DNA of 64,000 nucleotides from Mesorhizobium sp. M2D.F.Ca.ET.226.01.1.1 (GCF_004022705.2 NZ_RZOY02000009.1:1-64000), one strand, 5' to 3'. Shown: positions 1 through 8,036, counted from the first letter of the stretch. Numbers and translations are program-made. The notes: generated by a model not told the origin, from the letters alone.

Positions 1-100
1 TTGCGGCGATCATCATCACGATCAGGTCGCCAAGCCGATGCGTGGCGTTGCCAGCGCGCGGATCGGGCAGCGCGCCGAAATAGCTCTCAAGGCTCGAAAT
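1..100 (-). CDS. ISAs1-family transposase, N-terminal fragment (runs off the window)
   Basis: The minus strand encodes about 33 residues before the window edge, including SLESYFGALPDPRAGNATH and GDLIVMMIAA, the typical N-terminus of ISAs1-family DDE transposases (FGxLPDPR followed by a hydrophobic helix). A GGAGAG ribosome-binding-like motif lies just upstream, but the only plausible start in frame is ATT at 100-98. An in-frame TGA sits five codons further upstream. The gene therefore either uses a rare start codon or has lost its ATG. Whether the rest is intact lies outside the window. The family call comes from the motif, and the start is inferred. Confidence 0.6.
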   Translation of the reverse strand, partial: MSSLESYFGALPDPRAGNATHRLGDLIVMMIAA

Positions 101-182
101 GGCAGTCTCTCCTCAATTCGACTGCCTGCCCAAAGAATCGCTTCTCAAGCCAACTTCAAGTCCCAAAAACCCATATGCGATT

Positions 183-346
183 CCCCTGCCCGTTTTACGG
201 GGAGAAATGCCCGGCAGGGCAATGAGGGGCAGCGCCGAATTCTGAGAATTTCTTAGGACGGGGCAAGGCTTCCCACATGGCCGGCGTTGGCGCCGCCCCT
301 CATCCGCCCTTCGGGCACCTTCTCCCCGTGAAACGGGGAGAAGGGA
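183..346. repeat. RIME-like intergenic palindromic repeat pair
   Basis: Two related copies of a GC-rich palindromic element face each other. The left copy (183-236) is degenerate and carries CGGGGAGAAATGCCCGGCAG. The right copy (289-346) contains a 10-bp stem, TTCTCCCCGT-GAA-ACGGGGAGAA, and the module CCCCTCATCCGCC. The same module recurs at 41120-41315. This architecture resembles the Rhizobium-specific intergenic mosaic elements. The right hairpin lies just beyond the hslO stop codon and may also act as its transcription end. Confidence 0.7.
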
Positions 347-352
347 GGGGCG

Positions 353-1363
353 TTACTCCGCCGCGAACTCGGCTGGGTCGAAGTCGTATTGCGTCGAGCA
401 GAACTCGCAGGCGACATGGATGCCGCCGTCCTCGGTCGAGTCCTTGATCTCCTCGGCCGAAAAGCCCCCGAGGATGCCGCGGATCTTGTCGCGCGAGCAG
501 GAGCACTGGTCGGCGACCGGAACGCCGCGGAACACGCGCACGCCATGTTCGTGGAACAGCCGGTAAAGCAGCCGCTCGGCCCCGACAGTAGGATCGATCA
601 GCTCGGTCGGCTCGATCGTGCCGAGCAGCGCCAGCAATTCCTGCCAGGAATTGTCGGCCGGATGGTCCGCAACCTCTCGCGCATCGCCGTCGCCTCCGGA
701 AATGTCCGGCACGCGCATGCGCTCCGGCGCCTGCGGCAGGAACTGCGCCAGGATGCCGCCGGCGCGCCACTGCTCGCGCGCGCCGCCAGGACCTGGCGTG
801 ACCAGCTTGGCGACCGACATCCTGATCTCCGTCGGGATCTGCTCCGACTGACGGAAATAGGTGCGCGCGGCATCCTCCAGCGAGGTGCCGTCGAGCTGGA
901 CGATGCCCTGATAGCGCTGCGTATGCGCGCCCTGGTCGATGGTCAAAGCCAGCACGCCATTTCCGAGCAGCGTCTGCTGCGAGGTCGCGCCCGAGGCGAT
1001 CAGCGCCTGCAGCCGGTCGGCATCGAAGCGCGCATAGGCGCGCAGCGCGTGTGGCGTGCTGAAATCGGCCACCAGCATATCGACCGGACCGTCGGTGCGG
1101 GTCTGCAGGATGAACTTGCCCTCGAATTTCAGCGAGGTGCCGAGCAGGACAGTGAGCACGCAGGCTTCCGCCAAAAGACGGGCGACCGGCTCGGGATAGT
1201 CGTGGCGGCTCAAAATGGCGTCGAGCATCGGCCCGAGCTGCACTGTGCGGCCGCGCACGTCGAGCGGCGCGACCTCGTAAGGTACGACGTGGTCGTCGCC
1301 GGCGAAGCCGAATTCACCGAGTTGGGGTTTATGCTCAGCAGCCAAGGTCTGGGTTTCCAACAT
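353..1363 (-). CDS. hslO: Hsp33 redox-regulated chaperone
   Basis: Predicted cytoplasmic holdase of 336 residues, activated by oxidation and heat. In this family four zinc-binding cysteines form disulfides under oxidative stress and unmask the client site. The C-terminus carries the expected C-x-C (DQCSCSRD) and C-x2-C (CEFCSTQ) pairs, preceded by a typical Hsp33 N-terminal domain. The start at 1363 (MLETQTL) is preferred over an upstream codon at 1387 that adds eight non-conserved residues. It is the last gene of the leftward run argD-argF-hslO, an arrangement common in Rhizobiales. A repeat hairpin follows the stop. Confidence 0.95.
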   Translation of the reverse strand: MLETQTLAAEHKPQLGEFGFAGDDHVVPYEVAPLDVRGRTVQLGPMLDAILSRHDYPEPVARLLAEACVLTVLLGTSLKFEGKFILQTRTDGPVDMLVADFSTPHALRAYARFDADRLQALIASGATSQQTLLGNGVLALTIDQGAHTQRYQGIVQLDGTSLEDAARTYFRQSEQIPTEIRMSVAKLVTPGPGGAREQWRAGGILAQFLPQAPERMRVPDISGGDGDAREVADHPADNSWQELLALLGTIEPTELIDPTVGAERLLYRLFHEHGVRVFRGVPVADQCSCSRDKIRGILGGFSAEEIKDSTEDGGIHVACEFCSTQYDFDPAEFAAE

Positions 1364-1510
1364 GACAAAACTCCGGGGCGCAGCCATGCAACCCGATGAG
1401 CCGCATGCGTCGAAGCGCGTTCAATTTACATGATGGCCCGCAGATAGGCATCACATATCCCCGGATCAAGTCGACCCCGATAGGGCCGGAAGCGGTCAGG
1501 TCCGCCCCTC

Positions 1511-2422
1511 TCAAGCGCCCAGGCACCAGGCCAGCACCGCCTTCTGGGCGTGCAGCCGGTTCTCGGCCTCGTCAAACACCACCGAATGCGGCCCGTCGAT
1601 CACATCGTCGGTGACCTCTTCGCCGCGATGCGCCGGCAGGCAGTGCATGAACAACGCATCGGGCTTGGCCTTGGCCATCAGCGCCGCATTGACCTGATAG
1701 GGCAGGAAGACGTTGTGGCCGCGGGCGCGGTGCTCCTGGCCCATCGAGACCCAGCTGTCGGTGACGACGCAATCGGCCTGGTCGACGGCTTCCTCGGCCG
1801 ATTTGGAAAAACGGACCTTGCCGCCATTGGCTTTCGACCAGTTGACATATTTCTCGAAAGGCTCGCTGCCTTCCGGCACCGCGACGTTCAAGTTGAATCG
1901 GAACCGCGCCGAAGCCTCCAGAAGCGAGTGCAGCACATTGTTGCCGTCGCCGGTCCAGGCGAAGGTCTTGCCGGCCACCGGACCGCGATGCTCCTCATAG
2001 GTCATGATGTCGGCCATGAGCTGGCAGGGATGCGTGTCGTCGGTCAGCCCGTTGATGACGGGAACCGTGGCGTTCTCGGTCAGCTCCAGCAGCCGGTCAT
2101 GCGAGGTGGTGCGGATCATGATGGCGTCGACATAACGCGACAGCACCTTTGCCGTGTCGGCGATGGTCTCGGAGCGGCCGAGTTGCATCTCGGTGCCGGT
2201 CAGCATGATGGTCTGGCCGCCGAGCTGGCGCATGCCGACATCGAAGGACACGCGCGTGCGCGTCGACGGCTTGTCGAAAATCATCGCCAATACCTTGCCG
2301 TCGAGCGGTTTCGAACGCTCGCCTGCCTTGAGCCTGGTCTTTCGCGCCACCGCGTCGTCCAGCATGACGCGCAGGTCGCCCGCGGAAACGGCGGATAGAT
2401 CGGTGAAGTGGCGAACACTCAT
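1511..2422 (-). CDS. argF: Ornithine carbamoyltransferase
   Basis: Catalyses ornithine plus carbamoyl phosphate to citrulline, the sixth step of arginine biosynthesis, in the cytoplasm. The 303-residue length is normal for the family. Visible motifs are STRTRVSFDVG (carbamoyl-phosphate binding), DDTHPCQ and FMHCLPAHRGE (catalytic cysteine loop). The start MSVRHFTDL at 2422 is chosen because the upstream in-frame sequence overlaps argD and is not conserved-looking. It lies 17 nt downstream of argD, so the two are almost certainly co-transcribed. Confidence 0.97.
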   Translation of the reverse strand: MSVRHFTDLSAVSAGDLRVMLDDAVARKTRLKAGERSKPLDGKVLAMIFDKPSTRTRVSFDVGMRQLGGQTIMLTGTEMQLGRSETIADTAKVLSRYVDAIMIRTTSHDRLLELTENATVPVINGLTDDTHPCQLMADIMTYEEHRGPVAGKTFAWTGDGNNVLHSLLEASARFRFNLNVAVPEGSEPFEKYVNWSKANGGKVRFSKSAEEAVDQADCVVTDSWVSMGQEHRARGHNVFLPYQVNAALMAKAKPDALFMHCLPAHRGEEVTDDVIDGPHSVVFDEAENRLHAQKAVLAWCLGA

Positions 2423-2439
2423 CGGCAGGTTTCCAGAAA

Positions 2440-3639
2440 TTATTTCGCGGCTTCGGCCGCAATCGCGTCGGTCAAGCCCTTGGCGCCGCCTCGGATGCGC
2501 TTCAGCGCCTCGCCGATCTCCTCGTCGGTGACGGTGAGCGGCGGCAGGAGACGGATAACGTTGTCGCCCGCCGGCACGGCAAGCAAATGCTGGTCGCGCA
2601 GCGCCATGTTCACCTTGGTGTTGGGCATCGCGCATTTGAGGCCAAGCATCAGGCCTGTTCCCCTGATGCCTTCGATGACTTCGGGAAATTCGTCGGCAAC
2701 CGCCGCAAGCCCCTGCTTCAACAGCAGCGCCTTGCGCTGCACGTCCTCAAGGAAACCGTCCTCCAGCACCACATCGAGCACCGCGTTGCCAACCGCCATC
2801 GCCAGCGGATTGCCGCCGAAGGTTGTGCCATGCACGCCGGCGGTCATCCCGGTCGCCGCCTCGTCCGTGGCAAGGCAGGCGCCCATTGGGAAGCCGCCGC
2901 CGATGCCCTTGGCGATCGCCATCAGGTCGGGCGTGACGCCGGTCCATTCATGCGCGAACAGCTTGCCGGTGCGGCCGATGCCGCACTGGACCTCGTCGAA
3001 GATCAGGAGCAGGCCGTGCTGGTCGCAAAGCTGGCGCAGGCGCTTCAGCGATTGCGTCGGCACCGGGCGAATGCCGCCCTCGCCCTGAACCGGCTCGATC
3101 AGGATCGCGGCGGTCTCCGGCGTGATCGCCTTCTCGGCGGCGTCGATGTCGTCGAAAGCGACCTGGTCGAAGCCTTCGACCTTCGGGCCGAAGCCCTCGA
3201 GATATTTGTACTGGCCGCCGGCCGCGATTGTCGCCAGCGTGCGGCCGTGGAAGGCGCCCTCGAAGGTGATGATGCGGAAACGCTCGGGATGGCCCTTGAC
3301 GAAGTGATAGCGCCTGGCCGTCTTGATGGCGCATTCCAGCGCCTCGGCACCCGAATTGGTGAAGAACACCTTATCGGCGAAGGTGGCGTCGGCCAGCCGT
3401 TCGCCCAGCCGGCGCTGTTCCGGGATCTCATAGAGGTTGGAGACGTGCCAGAGCTTGGCCGCCTGCTCGGTGAGCGCCGCGACCAGGTGCGGATGGCTGT
3501 GGCCCAGCGAATTCACCGCGATGCCGCCGGCGAAGTCGAGATATCGCTCGCCCTTGTCTGTGACCAGCCAGGTCCCCTCCCCACGATCGAAAGCCAGGGG
3601 TGCGCGGGCAAAGGTCTCGTAAAGCGCCGAACCGCTCAT
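2440..3639 (-). CDS. argD: Acetylornithine aminotransferase
   Basis: PLP-dependent class III aminotransferase of 399 residues that converts N-acetylglutamate semialdehyde to N-acetylornithine; many family members also act on succinyldiaminopimelate. Seen in the sequence are LLIFDEVQCGIGRTGKLF (cofactor-contacting Asp) and the AKGIGGGFPMGA segment containing the likely PLP lysine. It is the first gene of the argD-argF-hslO run. A sigma70-like promoter and a hairpin followed by a T-run lie directly upstream, which may provide attenuation. Confidence 0.96.
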   Translation of the reverse strand: MSGSALYETFARAPLAFDRGEGTWLVTDKGERYLDFAGGIAVNSLGHSHPHLVAALTEQAAKLWHVSNLYEIPEQRRLGERLADATFADKVFFTNSGAEALECAIKTARRYHFVKGHPERFRIITFEGAFHGRTLATIAAGGQYKYLEGFGPKVEGFDQVAFDDIDAAEKAITPETAAILIEPVQGEGGIRPVPTQSLKRLRQLCDQHGLLLIFDEVQCGIGRTGKLFAHEWTGVTPDLMAIAKGIGGGFPMGACLATDEAATGMTAGVHGTTFGGNPLAMAVGNAVLDVVLEDGFLEDVQRKALLLKQGLAAVADEFPEVIEGIRGTGLMLGLKCAMPNTKVNMALRDQHLLAVPAGDNVIRLLPPLTVTDEEIGEALKRIRGGAKGLTDAIAAEAAK

Positions 3640-3663
3640 TATATGCGTCTCCGGAACCGGAAA

Positions 3664-3717
3664 TCAAAAAAGCCGCCAATGCGGCGGCCTTTGCGGCTTA
3701 TCGTGTTTTTCGGCCAT
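3664..3717 (-). CDS. Possible 17-residue leader ORF of the argD operon
   Basis: An ATG at 3717 opens a short frame, MAEKHDKPQRPPHWRLF, that stops 24 nt before the argD ATG. It contains two arginine codons and its 3' half runs through a terminator-like hairpin, the usual geometry of a leader peptide. Against it, the best promoter places the transcript start inside this frame (near 3690) and no good ribosome-binding site precedes it. It would be translated only from an upstream transcript. Confidence 0.2.
   Translation of the reverse strand: MAEKHDKPQRPPHWRLF
3665..3692 (-). terminator. Hairpin plus T-run just upstream of argD (attenuator candidate)
   Basis: On the minus strand GCCGCC-GCATT-GGCGGC is followed by TTTTTT, with flanking A:T and one G:T pair extending the stem. 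No gene lies upstream on this strand, so it is a leader structure of argD rather than the end of another gene. An upstream AAGCCGC could pair with GCGGCTT of the stem, giving a mutually exclusive fold. Confidence 0.5.
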
Positions 3718-3725
3718 GAAGTCAA
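3697..3725 (-). promoter_or_regulatory. Sigma70-like promoter of the argD operon
   Basis: TTGACT (3725-3720) and GATAAG (3702-3697) are separated by exactly 17 bp on the minus strand, about 60 bp before the argD start. The predicted transcript would begin around 3690, almost on top of the hairpin at 3665-3692. Confidence 0.5.
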
Positions 3726-3813
3726 CGAAAACGTCACGCAGAAGCGCGTGGCAAGCCCCGACGCCGCGCCGGCTCATCAGTGGTCAGGCAAGTTGGGGAA
3801 AACCGTAAAAACC

Positions 3814-3962
3814 GAATCGGTGTTGCCTTTGGGACTCTTGTCACCGAGTCAGCGTATAAGGTAATTGTAGTCGAGAAATAACTATATTTCGTGCGGCGGA
3901 CCTAAATCACCCGGTACATGTGGTGTCGTTTGCCCGGCGAGAGCCGGCTCGGGAAAGGATTC
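3814..3962 (+). promoter_or_regulatory. gcrA promoter region with four GANTC methylation sites
   Basis: The 357-bp divergent argD/gcrA interval contains GAATC (3814-3818), GACTC (3833-3837), GAGTC (3846-3850) and GATTC (3958-3962). A TATAAG at 3855-3860 is the best -10 candidate, so the second and third sites would sit at the -35 and spacer. GANTC is the CcrM methylation target and the sequence GcrA senses, suggesting methylation-dependent autoregulation. The sites are seen; the regulation is inferred. Confidence 0.55.
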
Positions 3963-3996
3963 TGGCTGCCGCACGCATTAGCAGGAGCGCGGTCTC

Positions 3997-4515
3997 ATGA
4001 ACTGGACTGACGAGCGGGTAGAACTTCTCAGGAAATTGTGGTCGGAGGGTCTGAGTGCAAGCCAGATTGCCGCACAGCTTGGCGGAGTGAGCCGCAACGC
4101 CGTCATCGGCAAGGTGCATCGCCTGAAGCTGTCGGGCCGTGGCCGCGCGACGGCCGCCCCGGCACGCCAGAAGAAGGTGGCGCAAGGCGCCTCGATGCAG
4201 AAATCGGTGACGCGTGCTGCAAACGCGACGCGCCATGTAACGACCACCATCGGCGCCACTGCGCTGCAGGTGCAATTCGACGCCGAGCCGGTGGCCCGCC
4301 ACTATATCCGCCCGGTCGAGAACGTGGTCGTGCCGATCTCGCGCAACCTGCAGCTCGTCGAACTGACCGAGCGCACCTGCAAATGGCCGAACGGCGATCC
4401 GCTGTCGGAAGATTTCAGCTTCTGCGGCAACGACGCCGCCGAGACGGGACCGTACTGCAAGTACCATTCCCGCGTCGCGTTCCAGCCGGCGGCCGAACGG
4501 CGCAGGGCAAGGTAA
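3997..4515 (+). CDS. gcrA: Cell-cycle regulator GcrA
   Basis: Alphaproteobacterial sigma70-associated regulator that stimulates transcription from promoters carrying CcrM-methylated GANTC sites. The 172-residue protein begins MNWTDERVELLRKLW and has the GcrA helix-turn-helix (SASQIAAQLGGVSRNAVIGK). A basic, low-complexity linker follows. The C-terminal part contains CKWPNGDP and CGNDAAETGPYCKYH, the cysteine-containing sigma-binding region. AGGAG precedes the ATG at a good distance. It stands alone, divergent from argD and convergent with corA. Its own upstream region is unusually rich in GANTC. Confidence 0.96.
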   Translation: MNWTDERVELLRKLWSEGLSASQIAAQLGGVSRNAVIGKVHRLKLSGRGRATAAPARQKKVAQGASMQKSVTRAANATRHVTTTIGATALQVQFDAEPVARHYIRPVENVVVPISRNLQLVELTERTCKWPNGDPLSEDFSFCGNDAAETGPYCKYHSRVAFQPAAERRRAR

Positions 4516-4643
4516 GATTAGGGGAATAGGGGAGTAAGGCAGTAGGGGAGTAGGGGAAAGAGCGCTTCGCGTGCGACGTTTCGCCAGTTGATCGCTTCGT
4601 ATTACCTACTCCCTTACTGCCTTACTCCCCTACTCCCCTCTCT
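4516..4643. repeat. Inverted pair of octamer tandem arrays between gcrA and corA
   Basis: The left arm (4519-4558) is a run of 8-bp units such as AGGGGAGT, AAGGCAGT and AGGGGAAT. The right arm (4603-4640) is a near-perfect reverse complement of it, with about 44 bp between. The right arm abuts the corA stop codon and the left arm starts just after the gcrA stop. The transcript from either side could fold into a stem of about 40 bp, so it may act as a bidirectional terminator. A similar motif seems familiar from other Mesorhizobium intergenic regions. Confidence 0.7.
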
Positions 4644-5654
4644 TCACAGCCATCCATTCTGCTTGAACCGCCAGTACAGGAACGAGCAGATCGAGGCCAT
4701 CACCAGCAGGATGACGGGATAGCCGTATTCCATCTTCAGTTCGGGCATGTCGGCGAAATTCATGCCGTAGATGCCGGCGAAGGCCGTGGGCACCGCCAGA
4801 ATGGCGGCCCATGACGCGAGCTTCTTGGAGATCGCGGTTTCCTGACTCTGCCCGACCAGCAGGCTGGCTTCGAAGGCGAAGGCCAGGACCTCGCGCAGGG
4901 AGTCGATCTTTTCCTGCACGGTGCGGATGTGGTCGGTCACGTCGCGAAACAGCGGATGCATGGCGGCATGGATCTGCGGCAGTTCGGCGCTGGTCAGCCG
5001 GCGGCAGACCTCGACCAGCGGCAGCGCCGCATTGCGCAGCCGCAGCAGGTCGCGGCGCAACATGTAAAGCCGCTCGATGTCGGAACCGGTCATCGGCTTC
5101 AAAAGCACCTTGTCCTCGATCGCCTCGACCTCGTCCTCGATCTGCTCCAGCACCGGCATGTAATTGTCGACGATGAAATCGAGAATGGCGTAGAGGACGA
5201 AATCCTCGCCCTTGGCTAGTGAATGCGGGCAGCTTTCCCAGTGCTGGCGCACGGCTGCGTAGGAGGTCGAAGGGCCGTGCCGGACGCTGACGATGTAGCC
5301 GGTGCCGACGAACAGATGCGTCTCGCCGAAAGTGACGCGGCCGTCGATCAATTGCGCGGTGCGCGCGACGATGAAGAGGGCATCGCCATATTGCTCGATC
5401 TTCGGGCGCGCATGCGGATGCTCGGCATCCTCGATCGCCAGGTCGTGCAGGTGGAACTGCGCCTGCACCCTCAGCAGAAGGTTGCGATCGGGCTCGAGCA
5501 GGCCGATCCAGACGACATGACCGGGTTTTGCCGCCCATTCGCCGGCCTGTTCGATCGCGATATCGGCGACGCGCTTGCCGCTGGAATAGACGCTTGAGGC
5601 GATGATGCCCGATGTCGGCTGCGAGGCTGGAGTCAGGTTTCGAACTTGTTCCAT
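4644..5654 (-). CDS. corA: CorA-family magnesium/divalent cation transporter
   Basis: Inner-membrane channel of 336 residues for Mg2+ and possibly Co2+ or Ni2+. A long, acidic, alpha-helical cytoplasmic domain is followed by two C-terminal membrane helices. The signature YGMN (GIYGMNFADMPELKMEYGYP) lies between them, and the C-terminus is basic (YWRFKQNGWL). Transcription is leftward and convergent with gcrA, with phoU 86 bp upstream on the same strand. Ion specificity cannot be set from sequence. Confidence 0.9.
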   Translation of the reverse strand: MEQVRNLTPASQPTSGIIASSVYSSGKRVADIAIEQAGEWAAKPGHVVWIGLLEPDRNLLLRVQAQFHLHDLAIEDAEHPHARPKIEQYGDALFIVARTAQLIDGRVTFGETHLFVGTGYIVSVRHGPSTSYAAVRQHWESCPHSLAKGEDFVLYAILDFIVDNYMPVLEQIEDEVEAIEDKVLLKPMTGSDIERLYMLRRDLLRLRNAALPLVEVCRRLTSAELPQIHAAMHPLFRDVTDHIRTVQEKIDSLREVLAFAFEASLLVGQSQETAISKKLASWAAILAVPTAFAGIYGMNFADMPELKMEYGYPVILLVMASICSFLYWRFKQNGWL

Positions 5655-5740
5655 CGCAAACCTCCCGAGACTGCGACTGACAAATCGCTATGCCTCAAAG
5701 AGCTTAGCCTAAATTAGGAAGCCGTTCGAGAGGCGCCTGT

Positions 5741-6463
5741 TCACTTAGCCGGCACCGCGCCGGGAAGCACGACCTGGTCGGTCTTGTCGCCCTTCGGCCG
5801 GTCGGCGGGCATCTGATCGCCGGTGACGATGTAATAGATGGTCTCGGCGATGTTGGTCGCGTGATCGCCGATCCGCTCGATATTCTTGGCGCAGAACAAG
5901 AGATGCGTGCAGGGCGTGATGTTGCGCGGGTCTTCCATCATGTAGGTCAAAAGCTCGCGGAACAGCGAGGTGTACATGGCGTCGATCTGGTCGTCGCGGT
6001 CGCGCACGAAGCCGATCCTCTCGACCGAGCGAGAGGCATAGACGTCCAGCACTTCCTTGAGCTGCGTCAGCGCCAGGTTGGCCAATGCCTCGAGACCGCG
6101 GAAAAGGCTGTTGGGCTGGCGGCCATCGATCAAGGCGACCCGCTTGGCGACGTTTTTGCCGAGATCGCCAACCCGCTCGATATCGGCCGAGATGCGGATG
6201 GCGCCGACGATCTCGCGCAGATCCGTCGCCATCGGCTGGCGCTTGGCAATGATGATGATTGCCTTGTCGTCGATCTCGCGCTGTCCTTCGTCGAGGACCA
6301 GATCGTCCTGGATCACCTTCTGGGCCAGGCCATGGTCGACATTGACCAGGGCGGCAACCGCTTGTTCGACCATGCGCTCGGCATGCCCGCCCATCGCGGC
6401 GATGCGCTTGGAGAGGAACTTCAATTCCTCGTCATAGGCACTCATGATGTGCACGGACTGCAT
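5741..6463 (-). CDS. phoU: Phosphate signalling protein PhoU
   Basis: A 240-residue protein with two PhoU three-helix repeats (for example DLREIVGAIRISADIERVGDLGKN and CAKNIERIGDHATNIAE) that coordinate metal. In the family it links the Pst transporter to PhoR and keeps the Pho regulon off when phosphate is plentiful. The start MQSVHIMSAYDEEL at 6463 is chosen because GGGAAGG lies at a proper distance from it but only 1 nt before the alternative ATG at 6469. It follows phoR by about 100 bp. No pst genes and no phoB are in the window. Confidence 0.94.
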   Translation of the reverse strand: MQSVHIMSAYDEELKFLSKRIAAMGGHAERMVEQAVAALVNVDHGLAQKVIQDDLVLDEGQREIDDKAIIIIAKRQPMATDLREIVGAIRISADIERVGDLGKNVAKRVALIDGRQPNSLFRGLEALANLALTQLKEVLDVYASRSVERIGFVRDRDDQIDAMYTSLFRELLTYMMEDPRNITPCTHLLFCAKNIERIGDHATNIAETIYYIVTGDQMPADRPKGDKTDQVVLPGAVPAK

Positions 6464-6529
6464 AGGCATGCCTTCCCAGCTTCTGCCGGTTTGTTCGCTT
6501 CCTCAATCCGTCGCTGATACGCGAACCGC

Positions 6530-6536
6530 ATGACAG
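6530..6536 (-). promoter_or_regulatory. Possible Pho-box half-site upstream of phoU
   Basis: CTGTCAT is present on the minus strand about 67 bp before the phoU start. It equals one half of the alphaproteobacterial Pho box (CTGTCAT-N4-CTGTCAT), but the second half (TTCGCGT) matches poorly, so this is only a candidate. Confidence 0.25.
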
Positions 6537-6570
6537 AAAGAAGAAAAGCCGGTTGGTAACCAGTACAGGA

Positions 6571-7836
6571 TCAGCGAGCCGGCAAATGAACCGTAAACGC
6601 CGCGCCCTTGCCGACTTCCGACTTGATCGACAGCCTGGCATTGTGACGAGTCAATATATGCTTGACGATCGAAAGGCCAAGCCCGGTGCCTTTCTGGGTG
6701 CGGCTGTTTTCGACGTCGACGCGGTAAAAACGCTCGGTGATGCGTGGGATATGCTCTTCGGCAATGCCCGGGCCGTAGTCCCTGATCGTGACGTCGAAGC
6801 CCGGCTGCTGGGGGTCCTCCGCGCCGGCAATCGATACGGTGACGTGCCCGCCCGACTGGCCGTATTTGCAGGCGTTTTCCAGCAGATTCTCGAAAACCTG
6901 GAACAGCTCGTCGCGATCGCCGGGCACGACAAGCCGCCCCTCGGCGAACTCCCGCTCGACGACGACGCCGTTCTCCGCGGCCAGCGGTCCGAGCGAGTCG
7001 ATGACGCTGTCGATCGTCTGGCGAAGATCGACCTCGGTGCCAGGTTTCAGATAGGGTTTCATCTCCAGCCGCGACAGCGAGAGCAGATCGTCGATCAGGC
7101 GGGCCATGCGGCCGGTCTGGTTCTGCATGATCTGCAGGAACTGGTCGCGCGCGGCCGGGTCGCTGCGAGCCGGCCCGCGCAGCGTCTCGATGAAGCCCGC
7201 GATCGAGGCGAGCGGCGTGCGCAGCTCATGGCTGGCATTGGCGATGAAGTCGGCCCGCATGCGATCGATGCGGCGGGTCTCGCTCTGGTCCTTGAACACC
7301 AGCACGTAGAGGCCGGTGGCATGGCCGACCGTGGACGCGCTGACCCGGTATGTCCGTTCCACCGGCAGCTTCTCAGTGTAGTCGACCGCATCGGCGGCGA
7401 CCTTGCCCGACAGGATGCCGTCCAGCAAGGCCTGCATTTCCGGCGCGCGAAACTTCAGCGCCAGGGACATGCCCGGGGCCAGCCCGCCAAAGGCGGCGAA
7501 GGCGGCGGCGTTGGCGTGAACGATGGCCGCGGAATGGTCGAAGATGATCAGCGGATCGGCGACCGCGGCCGCCAGATACTCGCCGGAGAGCCGCTGCAGC
7601 CCGCCGGCCTCGATCGCGGCCGCCGCCGCGGCCGACTGGCGCTCGGCATCGGCGGGCAGCATTGCCGCGGCCGCCAACAGGGCCACGGCCAGCAGGGGCA
7701 CATAGACGGGGGCGCCGGCGAACGAATAAACCGCAAGGACCGCGACGACGCCGGCGGCAAGCAGCCAGCGGTTGCGCCAAAGCCGCGCCGCCAAGGCTTG
7801 CCCCCTGCTCTCTTGCCCCGCGCCCGTCTCTGCCAT
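6571..7836 (-). CDS. phoR: Phosphate-regulon sensor histidine kinase PhoR
   Basis: Membrane histidine kinase of 421 residues. Two membrane helices occupy roughly residues 24-60, a PAS-like domain residues 85-190, and the phospho-acceptor is His203 in FIANASHELRTPLASI. A HATPase domain follows, with DYGPGIAEEHIPRITERFY and GTGLGLSIVKHI. The domain order and the adjacent phoU support PhoR rather than a generic kinase. It would phosphorylate PhoB, which is not encoded here. The gene is divergent from ppk2, which fits a shared role in phosphate physiology. Confidence 0.85.
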   Translation of the reverse strand: MAETGAGQESRGQALAARLWRNRWLLAAGVVAVLAVYSFAGAPVYVPLLAVALLAAAAMLPADAERQSAAAAAAIEAGGLQRLSGEYLAAAVADPLIIFDHSAAIVHANAAAFAAFGGLAPGMSLALKFRAPEMQALLDGILSGKVAADAVDYTEKLPVERTYRVSASTVGHATGLYVLVFKDQSETRRIDRMRADFIANASHELRTPLASIAGFIETLRGPARSDPAARDQFLQIMQNQTGRMARLIDDLLSLSRLEMKPYLKPGTEVDLRQTIDSVIDSLGPLAAENGVVVEREFAEGRLVVPGDRDELFQVFENLLENACKYGQSGGHVTVSIAGAEDPQQPGFDVTIRDYGPGIAEEHIPRITERFYRVDVENSRTQKGTGLGLSIVKHILTRHNARLSIKSEVGKGAAFTVHLPAR

Positions 7837-7910
7837 AGGCCCGCGTCACCCCGCATCCCGTCGACCGGTCAGCGGTTCGCTGGATCGGCCCGGCGCATAG
7901 CCTTTTGAAA

Positions 7911-7963
7911 ATCAGGATCGATTTTCGCGAAGGTTCATGCGCAAAATCAAAATGCTACAGCGT
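7911..7963. repeat. Short AT-rich intergenic motif upstream of ppk2
   Basis: The stretch AAAATCAGGATCGATTTTCG followed by AAAATGCTACAGCG is much more AT-rich than its surroundings and has short inverted AAATC/GATTT parts. It resembles an intergenic element I recognise from Mesorhizobium genomes. No second copy was found in this window. Confidence 0.3.
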
Positions 7964-8036
7964 GTTTGCGTCCGGAGGGGCGCCACGCCGCCAAGGCTCC
8001 ATAGCATGAGTCCGCAAACTGGGAAGGTTCGTCTGG

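Noticed and set aside
1..225. 74-codon plus-strand frame at the left edge
   Set aside because: It is antisense to the transposase fragment and continues into the repeat; no protein-like features.
389..1399. 336-codon open frame on the plus strand opposite hslO
   Set aside because: Antisense shadow of a well-supported gene in GC-rich DNA; the product has no recognisable motif.
2587..3864. 425-codon plus-strand frame opposite argD
   Set aside because: Mirror of argD codon structure with composition unlike a protein family; argD motifs are decisive.
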